Under the pieces are notes generated by a model. That model saw only the letters and a list, made by a program, of their open reading frames with translations. It had not been told where the DNA came from and searched no databases. This document shows, piece after piece, positions 23,545-34,774 of a stretch of 64,000 nt of DNA. The position numbers were made by a program, and so were the translations under genes. The stretch is taken from positions 19,170,444 to 19,234,443 of the forward strand of contig OZ026608.1 of the NCBI GenBank assembly GCA_964020085.1, in the 5' to 3' direction. This stretch comes from Micromussa lordhowensis (taxonomy: Eukaryota; Cnidaria; Anthozoa; Scleractinia; Lobophylliidae). Positions within the stretch are counted from its first letter, which is position 1, and each line of letters begins with the position of its first letter.

Positions 23545-24225
23545 TTACAAGGCTTCAAGAATGGCAAAATCAATGAAATGGTCATAATAGTAAAAAAGTA
23601 GCTTGCCTTCCAGTTCATGCCCGTACCGGGGATCCCAGGGGATTCTTTCTAACTGACATTCCCTTCTTAGTGTACACCACAAAATCACACCACTTGGTAC
23701 CCGTAATTCCCATATTTGACCTTGTACCTGTGCATAATAGGGAAGGGAAAGTTTTAGTTTACACTGTCCATCAACGTTTTCACAGCAGAAGTTGCTGTCT
23801 GAGAAAGCTTCTAGTGGCGTTACAAGAAACTTCGTCTCAGGACATTTTACTTCGAGTAATCCAAACAGTTCTTTGCAACCTGGATCGATTACTTTCCCGT
23901 CAGGCGTCCAGGCCAGGGTTAGTTCTTTTTGGGACACAACAAGGCCAAATTTATAAACGTCAACTGAAATTGATCTATTGTTCATATGCTTCATGTAGGC
24001 ATGTATTGCTTCTGGCTCGTACTTAATCCCGTGGCTTGTATGCCTTGAAGTGAAAGCTTTGGGATGTATAAGAGTGTTAGCAAAATTTTGATGGTTTCTT
24101 TGTCGGTGAGAAATTAAGTAAAAATTTGAAGCTGTAAACCGGAATCGACGTTGGGATCTCCACAGCTCACTACTGGCTTGATCTTTTGTGGCGCCCTCTA
24201 AAGCTTTCACAAACCGTATGCGCAA
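23545..24225 (-). CDS. YqaJ-type nuclease of ISL2EU element, unit C (open, 20-residue scrambled segment)
   Basis: An uninterrupted frame of 226 codons, the usual size for this open part. The catalytic set is visible: Glu70/72 in KYEPEA, Asp109/114 in TPDGKVID, Glu125 and Lys127 in LLEVKC, then Gln166/168 in YYAQVQGQ. Between residues about 171 and 192 the sequence bears no relation to units E and F, because a 2-bp insertion after QVQGQ and a 1-bp insertion about 65 bp further cancel out. It rejoins the family sequence at ERIP and ends FAILEAL. The frame is thus open but altered just behind the catalytic core; function is doubtful. It is oriented against the transposase. The N-terminus may need an upstream exon, as residues 1-30 look like the middle of a domain. 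Confidence 0.75.
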   Translation of the reverse strand: MRIRFVKALEGATKDQASSELWRSQRRFRFTASNFYLISHRQRNHQNFANTLIHPKAFTSRHTSHGIKYEPEAIHAYMKHMNNRSISVDVYKFGLVVSQKELTLAWTPDGKVIDPGCKELFGLLEVKCPETKFLVTPLEAFSDSNFCCENVDGQCKLKLSLPYYAQVQGQIWELRVPSGVILWCTLRRECQLERIPWDPRYGHELEGKLLFYYYDHFIDFAILEAL

Positions 24226-24960
24226 AAGTGATTTTTACGATAACTGCAGAAATTCTCGCGTGCTCATTGGCTAATTTTTATCGTCAATATGCGGACAGAC
24301 ACATGAATTTGAAATTCGTGCGACGCGTCAGCGAGCGAGAGCGGGCAATTCGACCATTTGTTATCGTAAAAAACAAATCGACATCAGTTTTTAATGAGTC
24401 TGTCCTGTTATTGACAATGAATTTCGTCATCACATTGTCAAAGTAGTCTGCGGATGATCCACAGCTACTTTGACAATGTGATGACGAAATTTATGATCAA
24501 TAACAGGACAGACGCATGAAAAACTGACGTCAATTTGTTAAATAACCAATTAAGGTGGCTAAACACAATTTTCGATGCCTGTGTTTCATTTACCTTTTTC
24601 TCTAAAACCCTTAATCCTTTGGTCGCTAAAAATGGCAGAAAGCAAGGTAACAACATACACCTCGGTTTAGCTGACGAATGTGCCGTTGTCATGGCAACAT
24701 GAATAACTATAAACAAGTTTTTAAAATCGATTTTGTTGATTTGCAATTCCTCCAGAGCAGGTTATGTTGCCACTTGATGGGGTTACCGGTTTTCCTTCCT
24801 CCACAAAAACTAACATCTCTAAACTCCAATTCGACCAGGATAGAGGACCCACTTCCTCACTAAATATTGTAATATTTGTTTATTTATTTTTTTCCCTGCT
24901 TTCCCTGGGATCAGCAAATTAGACTAGCGTGGTTCTCGGTAGACTGCGTCGAGGGGATTT
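24226..24960. other. Nuclease upstream region with foldback
   Basis: Holds a 66-bp inverted repeat (24381-24446 with 24465-24530) and a TTAAGGTGGCT motif at 24551, which resembles ends of TTAA-type miniature elements. Past 24740 it runs into the transposon's 3' flank seen in all units. No gene. Confidence 0.5.
24381..24530. repeat. Foldback, unit C copy (loop centre deleted)
   Basis: The 66-bp arms match with few differences (TCTGTCCTGTTATTG on the left, its complement on the right). The D copy (40506-40677) has 22 extra bases at the centre; here the loop has collapsed to CTGCGGATGATCCACAG. Confidence 0.75.
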
Positions 24961-27222
24961 TAGCTGATTTTGTGTCACATCCGGCTCGGAAAGAATGTAC
25001 ATACCCAGTCCTCACCTTGAAATTATACGGTTGAGAGACTGGGATCTAGTATAATCACCGTAATGGCGGCCTAAATGTGAGTCGAAGATCTCGTCGCTGG
25101 TTCATAAAGGTAAGAGAGTCTATAAGAATTCCTTTTCCATGTCTATCTAAGTTAAAGAACACGTCGTGACTTCTTTTCATCCCATGGAATATAGAAATGA
25201 AGAGTCTGTGTTTTATAATGAAGAAATTTACCATAAACTGCCTCTCTTAGCCCTGAGCTTATACAACCTCGTAAGGGTTTTTAGATGGGCTTATAAGCGG
25301 AGGGGTTTATACCCGAGTGGGCTTATTTCAAAACAAACTATAGCTGTGTTGCTTGAAATAGGTTTCAGCTACTGGTTGCAGAATACCCGGCCCAGCCATT
25401 TACATGCGTCGGTGTGCTTTGAAGAACGAGGTATATAACAATAGTTGCTATTCTTATCCAATGAAATGCAAATAAGTTGCCCTGGTATTCTGCAATCTAG
25501 CCACTGGTTTTTACCGAAGCTTTTAATAAAACATAATCATCAAACGAAATCAAGTCAAGGAAAGCTTAAGGCTAGGGGAACTTATGTCCGGGGGAGGGGA
25601 GAGGGTTATAACTGGATGAATTTTTTGGTTTACAAGTAGATGGGCCTTGAACCTGCGTGGAGGGTTATAAGTGGCAATTTGCGGTATACCATAGATGGTT
25701 CTTCGTGCTTGACGTAGACCCTACAGTGTAGGCCTCTTTATTTTCTATCATTGTTTTCCCATGATTCAAGGGATTAAAACTAGCAGTGATCATGACTTAC
25801 AAAAGTATGATGGTCTTAAGGAATGAGTATTGAATTGTCGTAGTTACTACTGATTTTATTTTATTTATGATGTCAACTTGTCAGTGTAAAATGCAGACTG
25901 TAGACTGCAGAGTACAGACTGGGGGTAACACGTAACAATTTATTATTCACCGAAGGCAAAGTGTATATCCCCCGAGAGTAAGTTGAGGGGAATATTCACT
26001 CACCAATATTCACAAGTCTGAGGTAAATAATTGTTTTAGTATAATTACTCACGTAAGCAAAGGACCAGTGGTTAATTTACATATGTAAAGTCTGGCTGAT
26101 AAGTACAAGGATTCAATAAAAGCATTTTCTACACTGGAATGCATTGCAACTCAGGATATAAGTGTAAACTGCACTTGTAGCCTTACAATTGTAAACTAAC
26201 AGTGATAAAGAACTAAAAATCACTAACTTTGATAAAGAATTACAAAAGTGACAACTGCAACAACAAGCTTTAGTATAATGGTCTGAAGGAATGTCTTTTA
26301 AATACATTCATAAAATGTGTTGAATTGTGGCAGTTACTATTGATTTTATTTCATTTATAATAAAATGTCAACTGGTCGGTGTAACATGCAGACTGCGGAC
26401 TACAAACAGACTATGGACTGTAGTCTAGGAACCAGGGGTAAAATGCAGTGTTATTTCCATTATCAAGAGCTAACTATAATCAGGCGAAACAAGCCGTTAT
26501 TCAAGCTAATGAGAGTGAAAGTCTCGCACTCTGGGTAGCCTGAATTGCAACACCATTACTCTGGATATTATGTAGGTTAGCCTGAATAACACTTTGGTTG
26601 GTCTGCATGTTACATTGACTGAGATGAAAATGTAAAAGTGCTCCCACTAGTGTAAACAGAGTGCTTTTTGAGAATACAATGCACACAGCTTATGTCATCA
26701 TCAGCCATTTTTGTGTATGTTCAGTTAAGGTCATTACAAAGCTCACTTTTTTCCTGTGTCAAAAGATGAAATTTCACAACTAAAACAACATAGCTCTGCC
26801 ACAGAATTATCAATTAGACCCCAAGTGGTGTGTAGTTTTCTTGAAAGAATTCTTTGAGAAAGAGTTGGCAAACCAAAACACTAAGTTTATAATCCATAAT
26901 GTCGTAACTGAGCACATGACCTGAGAGACCTAAGAGTAAGACCTCTTTCAAACCCATTTCTGAGAAAAAATTGAAGCTTTATTATCAAGCAAAATACAAA
27001 AATGCCTGGATCATGCTTATTTTTTTGCAAAGCCATCAAAGTATTCAAGAGAACACTAGAGAAGCTGGGAGAAATGCAACTCTGTTGATTGTGTTTTATG
27101 TGACATTTCTGTCCTGCACTCGTAACTTTGTTACCTGCTATAAAACAGACAAAATGATAGTCAAGCCTTTTTTTTTTGGAAACTAGCATATTTAACTAGT
27201 ACCACTACTCAGCCAGTGAACT
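24961..27222 (+). repeat. Unit C spacer up to the Kolobok-like insertion
   Basis: The putative exon block (donor G at 25110), TTATAAGCGG block and CAGACT block run in the usual order. The stretch ends in CAGCCAGTG, where the inserted element begins. No gene is recognised. Confidence 0.5.
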
Positions 27223-27240
27223 TTAAACACGGAGCGAGCC

Positions 27241-27249
27241 TATAAAAGG
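27241..27249 (+). promoter_or_regulatory. TATA box inside the left terminal inverted repeat
   Basis: TATAAAAGG begins 14 bp inside the element and points at the transposase. Its counterpart in the right repeat (33411-33418, minus strand, TATAAAGG) points at the second gene, so each terminal repeat may drive one gene. Confidence 0.45.
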
Positions 27250-27675
27250 TCAGCGGTTTGCACTTTGTTGGCTTCCTTCGCACCGTTAATGGCGGCTTTC
27301 TGAAAGGGTCACTATCGCTATAAATCTTCTGCTAAATCTGTTGTTGTTTGCTTTCAAGAAATGATACATTAAATTATTTGTTTACAACCCCAACGTTTTG
27401 CTTACCTTTTCGAGAGTGTCTTAAATGTTTTTCTTAGACAAAAAAACTCAAGAAACAAGCGAAAACTTCCTTCCCGTTCGGAGAAAATTCAAATTTCGCG
27501 GGCGTCCAAGATCGATGAACGCATGTCCGATCTCCTTCGTTGAGAAAATGGGCCTGCAATCATAAAGATCATCTTTTTTTATAACTTGAGCATGCTTGTA
27601 GGTTCTGTACGAAAGTGAGGCTTGTACTTTGAGTTTTTGTCGGCGGGAAAGTAAAAAACCAAAACAAAAAGACAT

Positions 27676-30600
27676 ATGTGTTCTGCGACCATGTTAGGCC
27701 GCCATAGTGCAAGTGCACCTCCAAACTGTTCTTTTCAGAACAAAAAAATCCGAAATTCTGAGTACTACAAAGAAAACAAAGAGTCTTTAAAGGCTAAAAA
27801 GGTCAGGTACGACTTCAAAATAGAGTTAAACAAAGAAGAAGAAGACCGCCTGGAGTCGCTGAAGATGAAAATTGCATCCATCAAAAAAGAGATGCATTTG
27901 GATAACAAATTCGTACCTGCAGCAAACGCTCGTTTTATGGAAATTTTAGTAGACAACTGGCTTGTACATAATGCCAAAACCGAGGCAAATGGTTTAGACA
28001 CTGCAGGCTTTGTGGACTTTGATAGTTTGCAGTCAATAATTGAAGAGGAGACAAACGCAAGCTTGCCCCCAGAATCGTTCCAGGTCAGCTACATCAAGAC
28101 TCAGCTGCATAGTGAGAGCCGAGAAAATGACGAAATTTATTTAGTGTGTGGATCTGCCCTCGAACGTTTGTTTAGACATTTTATTGACGAAAATGGTTGT
28201 GTTTGCAAATGTGGGAAAAGTGTCGACTTTGCCACCTTCAAAGTTCAGAGGATCACCAAAAATAATCATTGCTGTAAAGCTACAGTAGAATGTAAAGCGG
28301 AAGAAGGACACACTCTTGAATGGTTTTCCTCATCCATTTTTGCCGGAAAGTACTATGCAAACCTCAGGTAAGGGCTTTCATTTCTCGGCTATGCAATATT
28401 CTTCCTAAAATCCATTTTTCTTTTTACTGTTTTATTCAGTAAGAATGATTTTATCTATTCCACCCTTTATCTACATACTACAGAATGGTTCATGGTTTTA
28501 CTAGTGCAGGACTACTTCCGTCACAGTATGAGAGTTTATGCAGGGGAGCAAATCTGGGGTTTTTGAATGAACACTACATATCAAGTGGTAAGCACACTGA
28601 GTACATTAGAATGACAACAGCAGTTAGGAGTCCCTGTTAGGGGCTGTAGGGATAAGGGTAACTAAACCCCACCAAATAGGGCCTCACTGTTAATAATTAT
28701 TATAACAATAGTGATGATAATACTAATATAATTGATAATGACAAAAACTTCATTGATTTTAGTAATTTTAAAATTATAACAATGAAAAGTACCCCTCCCT
28801 CTTGGCCCATGTCCAATGTCTGATAATGATAATGAAAATAAAAACTTTGCTGTAGCAACATACATGATGCTGAATTATATCAGTCAGTGAAATAGTGTAC
28901 ACCAACCTAACTTTTGTTTCTGCTAGATAATTAGTCTAACAGAAGTTTATTTTAGAATACATCCCCAAGCCCACCACGTCCACTTATTGTTATATTTGTA
29001 AAAAAATTTTTTCTGTAGTTTATGATGAAATGAGGTACTGCGAGACAGTGGATATGATGGTTGATTACAGTATTGTCGAGGTTGTAGAGGAAATTAAAGC
29101 AGATGCTGCGTATGCAGTAGATGGAGCAGTAAGCAAGTCTATCATACATTAAGATTAATTGCCATTTATTTCTTAAAATATTTGACAACAATTTAAAATG
29201 TTGCGCCTTTGAAAACGTAGGGTGTGAGGGTAGATGCTAGGCATGATTCTGTACGTGCAGCGTATCACACTACAGTCACTGCCATCAGCATGACGTAAGC
29301 ACAAGTTTCCTTTCCTTAGTTTGTTTTGTGTGTTAAAATCATCTGATTTAGTTTGCTTGTACAAAAATTCAAATGTTATACCACTGTTTAGAAATCACAA
29401 AGTGGTTGGGGTAGTCAACTGTTCAAAGGAAAACATATCAGCAGCACAATCAAGAGAGAAACCAATGACCCTTGAACTCATCGACAAGCTAACAGGAGAG
29501 GAGGGTAAGCATAAGATTTGCATTAATTGGCCAAAAGTAATATATCGTGATTTCCGAGAGAATAATTTATCAAAGGACTCACACCAGATCATTACAGCCT
29601 ACCTAGATATGACATTGGTTAGGAACTAACACTTCATCTCTGTCTAGAAATGCGGGTGTGGCACATCTTGTTAAAAAACAAAGGTTTATCTTACTATCCC
29701 CCCACATCCTTATGTCATGATATTCAGCTCTTGTTATTCACCAGGTCTCAACATCAAGGAGGTTAGCCATGACACTGTAGTTGGGATAAAAAATGAACTA
29801 TGTAGGCGTGGGATATCCAACTCATTTGACACCTGGCATGGTAAGAGAGCAATTTTCTGAGAGACTTAATAAAATAAGTATAACTTAAGTATAACAAGTG
29901 AAATAAGTATAACAATCCCTTGCAGGGGGTAAAAGTGTTAAAAAAGCCATAACCAAGGTGGCCCAGGGAACTTTGTCAACAGAAGGCAAAATCTGGTTCA
30001 CAGAGTTGTCAGACAAAGGTAAGAAAAACGTTCGAGTCACAAAATGAATAAAAATAAAGAGAACCAAAGATTTTCTAACTATAAATTTTCAGTAAAAAGC
30101 ATCAAAACACATTGTTATTATGTAATGAAGAACTGTGGAGGAGATGCGGAAAAGCCAAGGAGTCAGCTGAGGAATATTGTGGAACATTATAAGGTAAGAT
30201 TTAATAATTTAATATTTAATATTTAAGTCCAATATTCAATTGCCGGGTGATTATACTTATGATGCTGATCTTGTCACATTTGCCAATCTCCCTGCATCCC
30301 ATTCCCTTTGAGAGAGTATTTGGCTTCAACATTTTCTTTTGTAATTATTTTAAAAGAAATAATTTATTATAAAATGTATTTTTCATAATCTCTTTCATCA
30401 CAGCAACAACAACAACAACAACACTCTTCTTTATTCTTTGTCACCTTTTGACCAAGGGTAATCACAGGGAGTGTAATCAAGAATCCAGATGTAGAACACA
30501 GGAGGATTATGTTCCCACAAAGAGGTTAATTAGGAATCCTAATGCTGCGCAGGCCTTGCTGAAAGCCATAATGTCAACTAGTATTTACAAACATGCTGAA

Positions 30601-31072
30601 GACTTTGCCAAGGTATGTGCATCAAAAGCACACTGCTCATAAAAAACAATAAACATCCTCATTTTTGTGAATTTTCATTTTATTCTTTTTCTGTTTGTTT
30701 GTTTGTATGTTATTTCAGTGTCGAGATACCTACTACATAGAGAGTTTCCACAACTGCCTGTTAATTTATGTGCCGAAGAGAATCCATTTCAGTGATAAAG
30801 TTTACAACATGCGGGTACATCTTGCATGCCTTGACTGGGTAAGCATACACAACTCAGACTCTATGTACTTGCTGTCAAACAAAGAAATTTATTGATGATC
30901 ATTGCTAATGTTTCTTTTCCAGAATGAGAATGTTGACAGAGATGTGTATACAACCCAAACATACCAGAGCATCAAGAGGCCAGATCGTGTGGCACCCTTC
31001 AGGGTTCTAAAACCCAAAACCTTTTCATTCAAGGAAAATATCTGGGCTACATTTTATACCTTTAATTGGTGA
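27676..31072 (+). CDS. Kolobok-like transposase, 11 exons, intact (602 aa)
   Basis: Exons: 27676-28367, 28484-28587, 29019-29128, 29221-29294, 29392-29504, 29745-29840, 29926-30018, 30093-30193, 30457-30612, 30719-30838, 30923-31072. All introns are GT-AG, the phases agree and the total is 603 codons with the stop, so I take it as intact. Residues 30-80 are a charged coiled-coil-like part. A Cys-rich module follows (C175, C177, C179, C199, C200, C206, then GHTLEW), a layout recalled from Kolobok transposases. Candidate catalytic residues are Asp307/311 (VDARHDS), Asp393 (DTWH) and Glu521 (YIESFHN), the last two matching the DxWH and E-S-F-N type motifs of the family. Met1 and Met6 are both possible starts. 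No THAP domain is seen. The product would excise and insert the element at TTAA. Exon borders are from inspection only. Confidence 0.75.
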
Positions 31073-31935
31073 AAAGTGTAGCATTTAGTCTTCAGCTACA
31101 CCATGCAAATGCTAAATTGCCAAAGGGTTATCCTTCTGTATGTTAATAGAAATTGTGCAGTAGCCACTTTGTGAGATGCAAGACAGTTATTGAGTTTTGT
31201 GGCTGATAATGTTTTAAAACAAATTAAAGCAACTTCGAATTCTTTGTTGTCTAAGGGGTTCCACTTACAGACAAAGTTCTTGCAATTCTCTTATAGCAAA
31301 ATTTGAATTGTATACAGAGTCCTCATTTTGATTGAAATAAAGCAAATGGAGGGTCAATTTCCATAAACATCAGTACAATTTTATTAATATATATTCCTCT
31401 CAAGTCTTTGCTTCTGAACCTGTATACAAATGTTACGAAGAAAAAGAAACGGTCTACTCGAAGGTCTCTCATCCATACTTAGCATAGCCCAGTAACAGAC
31501 TATTAAAAAGCATCTATCTAACAGTTTTCATCAAGTGGGCCATGAGGTCTGAGTACTGTGCGCCCAAAGGGGATATAACATACAATTTAACTAATAACTA
31601 ATTTCCCACACAGGCACCTACAATTCATTGGTAGTAGGCTTCCACACTGACACTGTGCATACTGCATTTTGGCTGGCACTGAGGTCAAAAGTTATTCCAA
31701 AAAAATTAATGATAATATTAATTTTATCAGTATTCTTTGGTCAATAATGTTCACTGGGTTATGCTATAGCAATAGGCTGTTAAAAGTTACAAATTATGAA
31801 AATTGGCATACAAAACTGATTCAGCAGTGTTTGAAAGAGAAGTACATGACTAGTTCTCTGACTGCTATAAAAACTTTTCAATTTTTTGTTTTTGTTTATT
31901 TTTATTTGTTGTTTTGTGTGTTTTTTTTTTATCAG
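31073..31935. other. Convergent spacer inside the Kolobok-like element
   Basis: About 860 bp between the 3' ends of the two genes. AT-rich with a poly-T stretch at 31880-31935 near the end of the minus-strand gene. A 128-codon frame here overlaps low-complexity DNA and is not credited. Confidence 0.5.
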
Positions 31936-33245
31936 TTACAAAGTTGGCACATGTCCCTTGTATGGTATGTCAGGAGGATTTGGCCACCTCTTCCGCACAT
32001 CAGCCACAACGCAGTTGGGAAGGACCTCCCTTACATCATCAATAAAAATACCTAGCTCATGTTTGCGCTCCAGATACAGGGAATTTGCCCATAAGCCAGC
32101 CCTTTTTAGCATCCTGTAAAACTCTTTGTAATCCTTGTACCTCTTCACAATATTCTGAGGACGAGGACCACCATGAGCGGAAAGAAAAGCAGCCTTCCCT
32201 TCACTTTCCGTTATACAGGGCAGCTGAAGACAGTATTTACAGGAGACTCCTGCTTCTCGTAATGTCCCCAAGCTGTACTGTGGGATTTCCCTGTCTGAGG
32301 AAGAATACAATACTTCCAACCAGTAACTTACAACTATGTTTTTTTGGCACAAAACCAAACGAGAAAAGAAGACTACAATATATGTAGAACAGAATTTATT
32401 CAGCTTTTCTACATCGCTTATTATTACATTGGGAAATTAATTTTTTAATTTTGGAAGCGCATTCCACATTTTTGAGGTCATAAATAACCGCTTTTTTTCC
32501 TTTTGATGTGCATGCGGTACATGAAAGATCAGATGTGAAGCATAGTGTGTGCAGGTATACATTGTAAATGAATTGATCGAGGCAATTAATTGTTGTTGTA
32601 AACAGCATAAATTATAGTTCTGAAATAAACTTCAAGCTACCTTTTTTAGTCCTGCAAAATACTACAAGTCTTTCCTCATGATAAAATGCACTTCTACACT
32701 CAGTAAGCTTATATACACTTACAGAAAGCGAACTACAAATATTTACACTGCGTTCGAGTTGTGTTGAATATAGTTCAAGCTTTATTCAAGCAAATTTCGC
32801 TATAAACCTGCACTGAAACAATGCAAATACACATTCATTGATAATTTTCACGATTGATTGTAGTTTGAAGGTGGGCAACTACAAAGAATTACATTTCTGT
32901 CAAGCTCGTCTGAAATTACGCGACATGTAAATCAAGCTACATTTATAAATTTACCATCACCTTCCTCTTCACGGACACTGCTATCTTGTCTTATTTTGGC
33001 TATTTTCCTTCGGCTGGGTTTGGTTTCAGAGACAACCTCCCCGCCGCTGAAGGCCACAAAAGAACGCAGAGATTCCATTTCACTCACTGGCATTAGAAGT
33101 TCAACCTAAAACACGGCATTTACGTTGAGTAAACAACTCGAAAACAATCGATATGCTTTCACAAGTGAAACAACAAAAATAAGAAGCTAAAATGCATGTA
33201 TATGAAGTACGATACCTGTCTAAATTCTTCTTCTGTAGATGCCAT
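31936..33245 (-). CDS. Second gene of the Kolobok-like element, C-terminus like the P2X7 ballast domain (179 aa)
   Basis: Three exons on the minus strand: 33245-33216 (10 codons, MASTEEEFRQ), 33105-32955 and 32294-31936, with GT-AG borders and matching phases, totalling 180 codons with the stop. An alternative start at 33341 would add 32 residues. Residues 1-60 are acidic and basic low-complexity. From 79 on there is CKYC, then a helical stretch, then a C-terminal motif (153-174) of form P-x-C-x5-R-x2-W-P-x6-Y-x-G. The vertebrate P2X7 cytoplasmic ballast ends P-x-C-x5-R-x2-F-P-x5-Y-x-G, so a relationship is likely. The ballast's full cysteine set is not seen. Function in transposition is unknown. 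Its promoter would be the TATA box in the right terminal repeat. Confidence 0.6.
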
Positions 33246-33436
33246 TCTTGTTGTTTTCGCTGACCTTTTTACAAAGAAAGTAAACAAACGAAAAACCTTC
33301 CCTTGTGCGGTCGCCAGAAATATTTCGCGGGAGTACGACACGCCTGGGTGAATAAGCCAATCAAAGAAGAGTATTCCAATTTGTGATGGACGGGCTGAGC
33401 CGCTCAGCCTCCTTTATAGGCTCGCTCCGTGTTTAA

Positions 33437-34774
33437 ACAATAGTTTTAAGACCACTCAGTCAGACAATAGTTTTAAGCAAAAAAGAAAACACTTCTCGCT
33501 GATTTAAGTAGTGTGTTCTGACAGAAACAGCTGTGACTGGTTAAGAGTTATCTACAGAATACAGGGTAATGAGAGCTATTCAAATAACTGGTCATTTGTA
33601 GAACTAATGTGCAGTGAGAATGCTGTTCTAACAGTATTGTTTTTGTTAAAAATTCGCCATCAGTGATGTAACTTTATAGCAAATTTCGTGCAGCCATGAT
33701 TATCTCCATTTGATCTTGTTTATCACCAAAATCTCGGTAGACAGAAAATCTTAAGTTACACCTGCTTGATCTCCAATAACAAAATCTATGAATTGTTTGT
33801 CTATTTAGTTTTCACAGTTAATCAGTGATATGTAACTAAGTGTACAAGTGAAACATAAACTTAAATTACCTACAGTACAATTCTGTAAGATGACATATTT
33901 GCACCTTTTTTAGGGAAGTTACGGAGACTATATTGTTGTGGTGTAACATTTGTGGATATAAAATTGGGCAAAAATAGTTTACAGAAGTTCAGTAAAGTTA
34001 ATGATTAAAATTTGTGTTGCAAACACTGATTTGCCTATCCTATTCAACTTTATACCTTATCAGGACACAATGAGTACTAATCAATTTAAGCTCAGTTTAA
34101 ATTCAAATTTGTTAACTACAAAATGACATAATTGTGACCATATAAAAGGAAGGTAAAACTTTAAATCTGCCTTCCAGTCTAGTGGCTAGGCGGGCACACA
34201 TCTTTTATTTCGGTTGCTTGAGGCAACGAGGAGTATTTGTACTCCCCCATAGATGAGATTTTAGTCCATCACAATGTTGACCCTATCATTTATCAGATGA
34301 TTCTGTATATTTTTATTAATTACAAGCGCCAAACTTGCAGATTTGCAGAGCAAGTTCACAGCCACGTTAAAAAAAAAAAAAGATTCCTTGCTGTGATAAG
34401 TTACACTTTCATGCAATCTAAAGGTTTTGGATAAGTTTACAACCACTGTGTGGCTAGTTAGTGCTCTACTTAAAAGTGCTCTTCTTAAAAGGGTTCACTC
34501 ATGCAGACCACTTGTTTTTGAATTTGCCGAAAAAATAAGCAAGAAAGCGGCGTTTTACCTTAGCTTGAAATTACTCATGCCCCTTCCCCCACATGAGAGC
34601 TCTGAGACATACTAAGAAGGACTTTTACGGCCATGAAGGCTTACAATCAAAAAATGGCTAGGAACGCTCTGAAAACATGTAAATCGAATGAATTACGTCG
34701 GGTATGCAATGGGCTACCTGTTAAATAACAACCTCATGTGATATTTTCTTTTTCTCTTTCATCCATATTGACAG
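33437..34774 (+). repeat. Unit C spacer after the insertion
   Basis: Resumes the unit sequence and is shared with B (17290-18607) and E (55700-57012). It includes the ATGCCCCTTCCCCCACATGAG block directly before the finger exon, which keeps an open frame of about 50 codons (motif ALLKSALLKRV) in all five units but lacks a start in A, D and E. A short A run lies at 34369-34381. I leave it uncalled. Confidence 0.45.

Larger units (their letters stand above)
27227..33432. mobile_element. Kolobok-like DNA transposon, 6.2 kb, apparently complete
   Basis: Flanked by TTAA on both sides (27223-27226 and 33433-33436). It starts ACACGGAGCGAGCCTATAAA and ends with the inverse complement of those 20 bases, with weaker similarity inward. 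Units B and E keep the empty site (CAGTCAGTGTTTAAACAATAG). It contains two convergent spliced genes, a transposase (+) and a small protein (-), whose 5' ends each face a terminal repeat. TTAA duplication plus this transposase type fits the Kolobok superfamily; piggyBac shares TTAA but the protein is unlike it. A 30-bp duplication follows the right end (33438-33480). Confidence 0.85.

Noticed and set aside
27448..27675. 75-codon minus-strand frame next to the Kolobok-like transposase start
   Set aside because: Overlaps the promoter/leader of the plus-strand gene and has no domain or splice context.
31669..32055. 128-codon plus-strand frame opposite the second Kolobok gene
   Set aside because: Crosses a T-rich low-complexity stretch and is antisense to a better supported exon.
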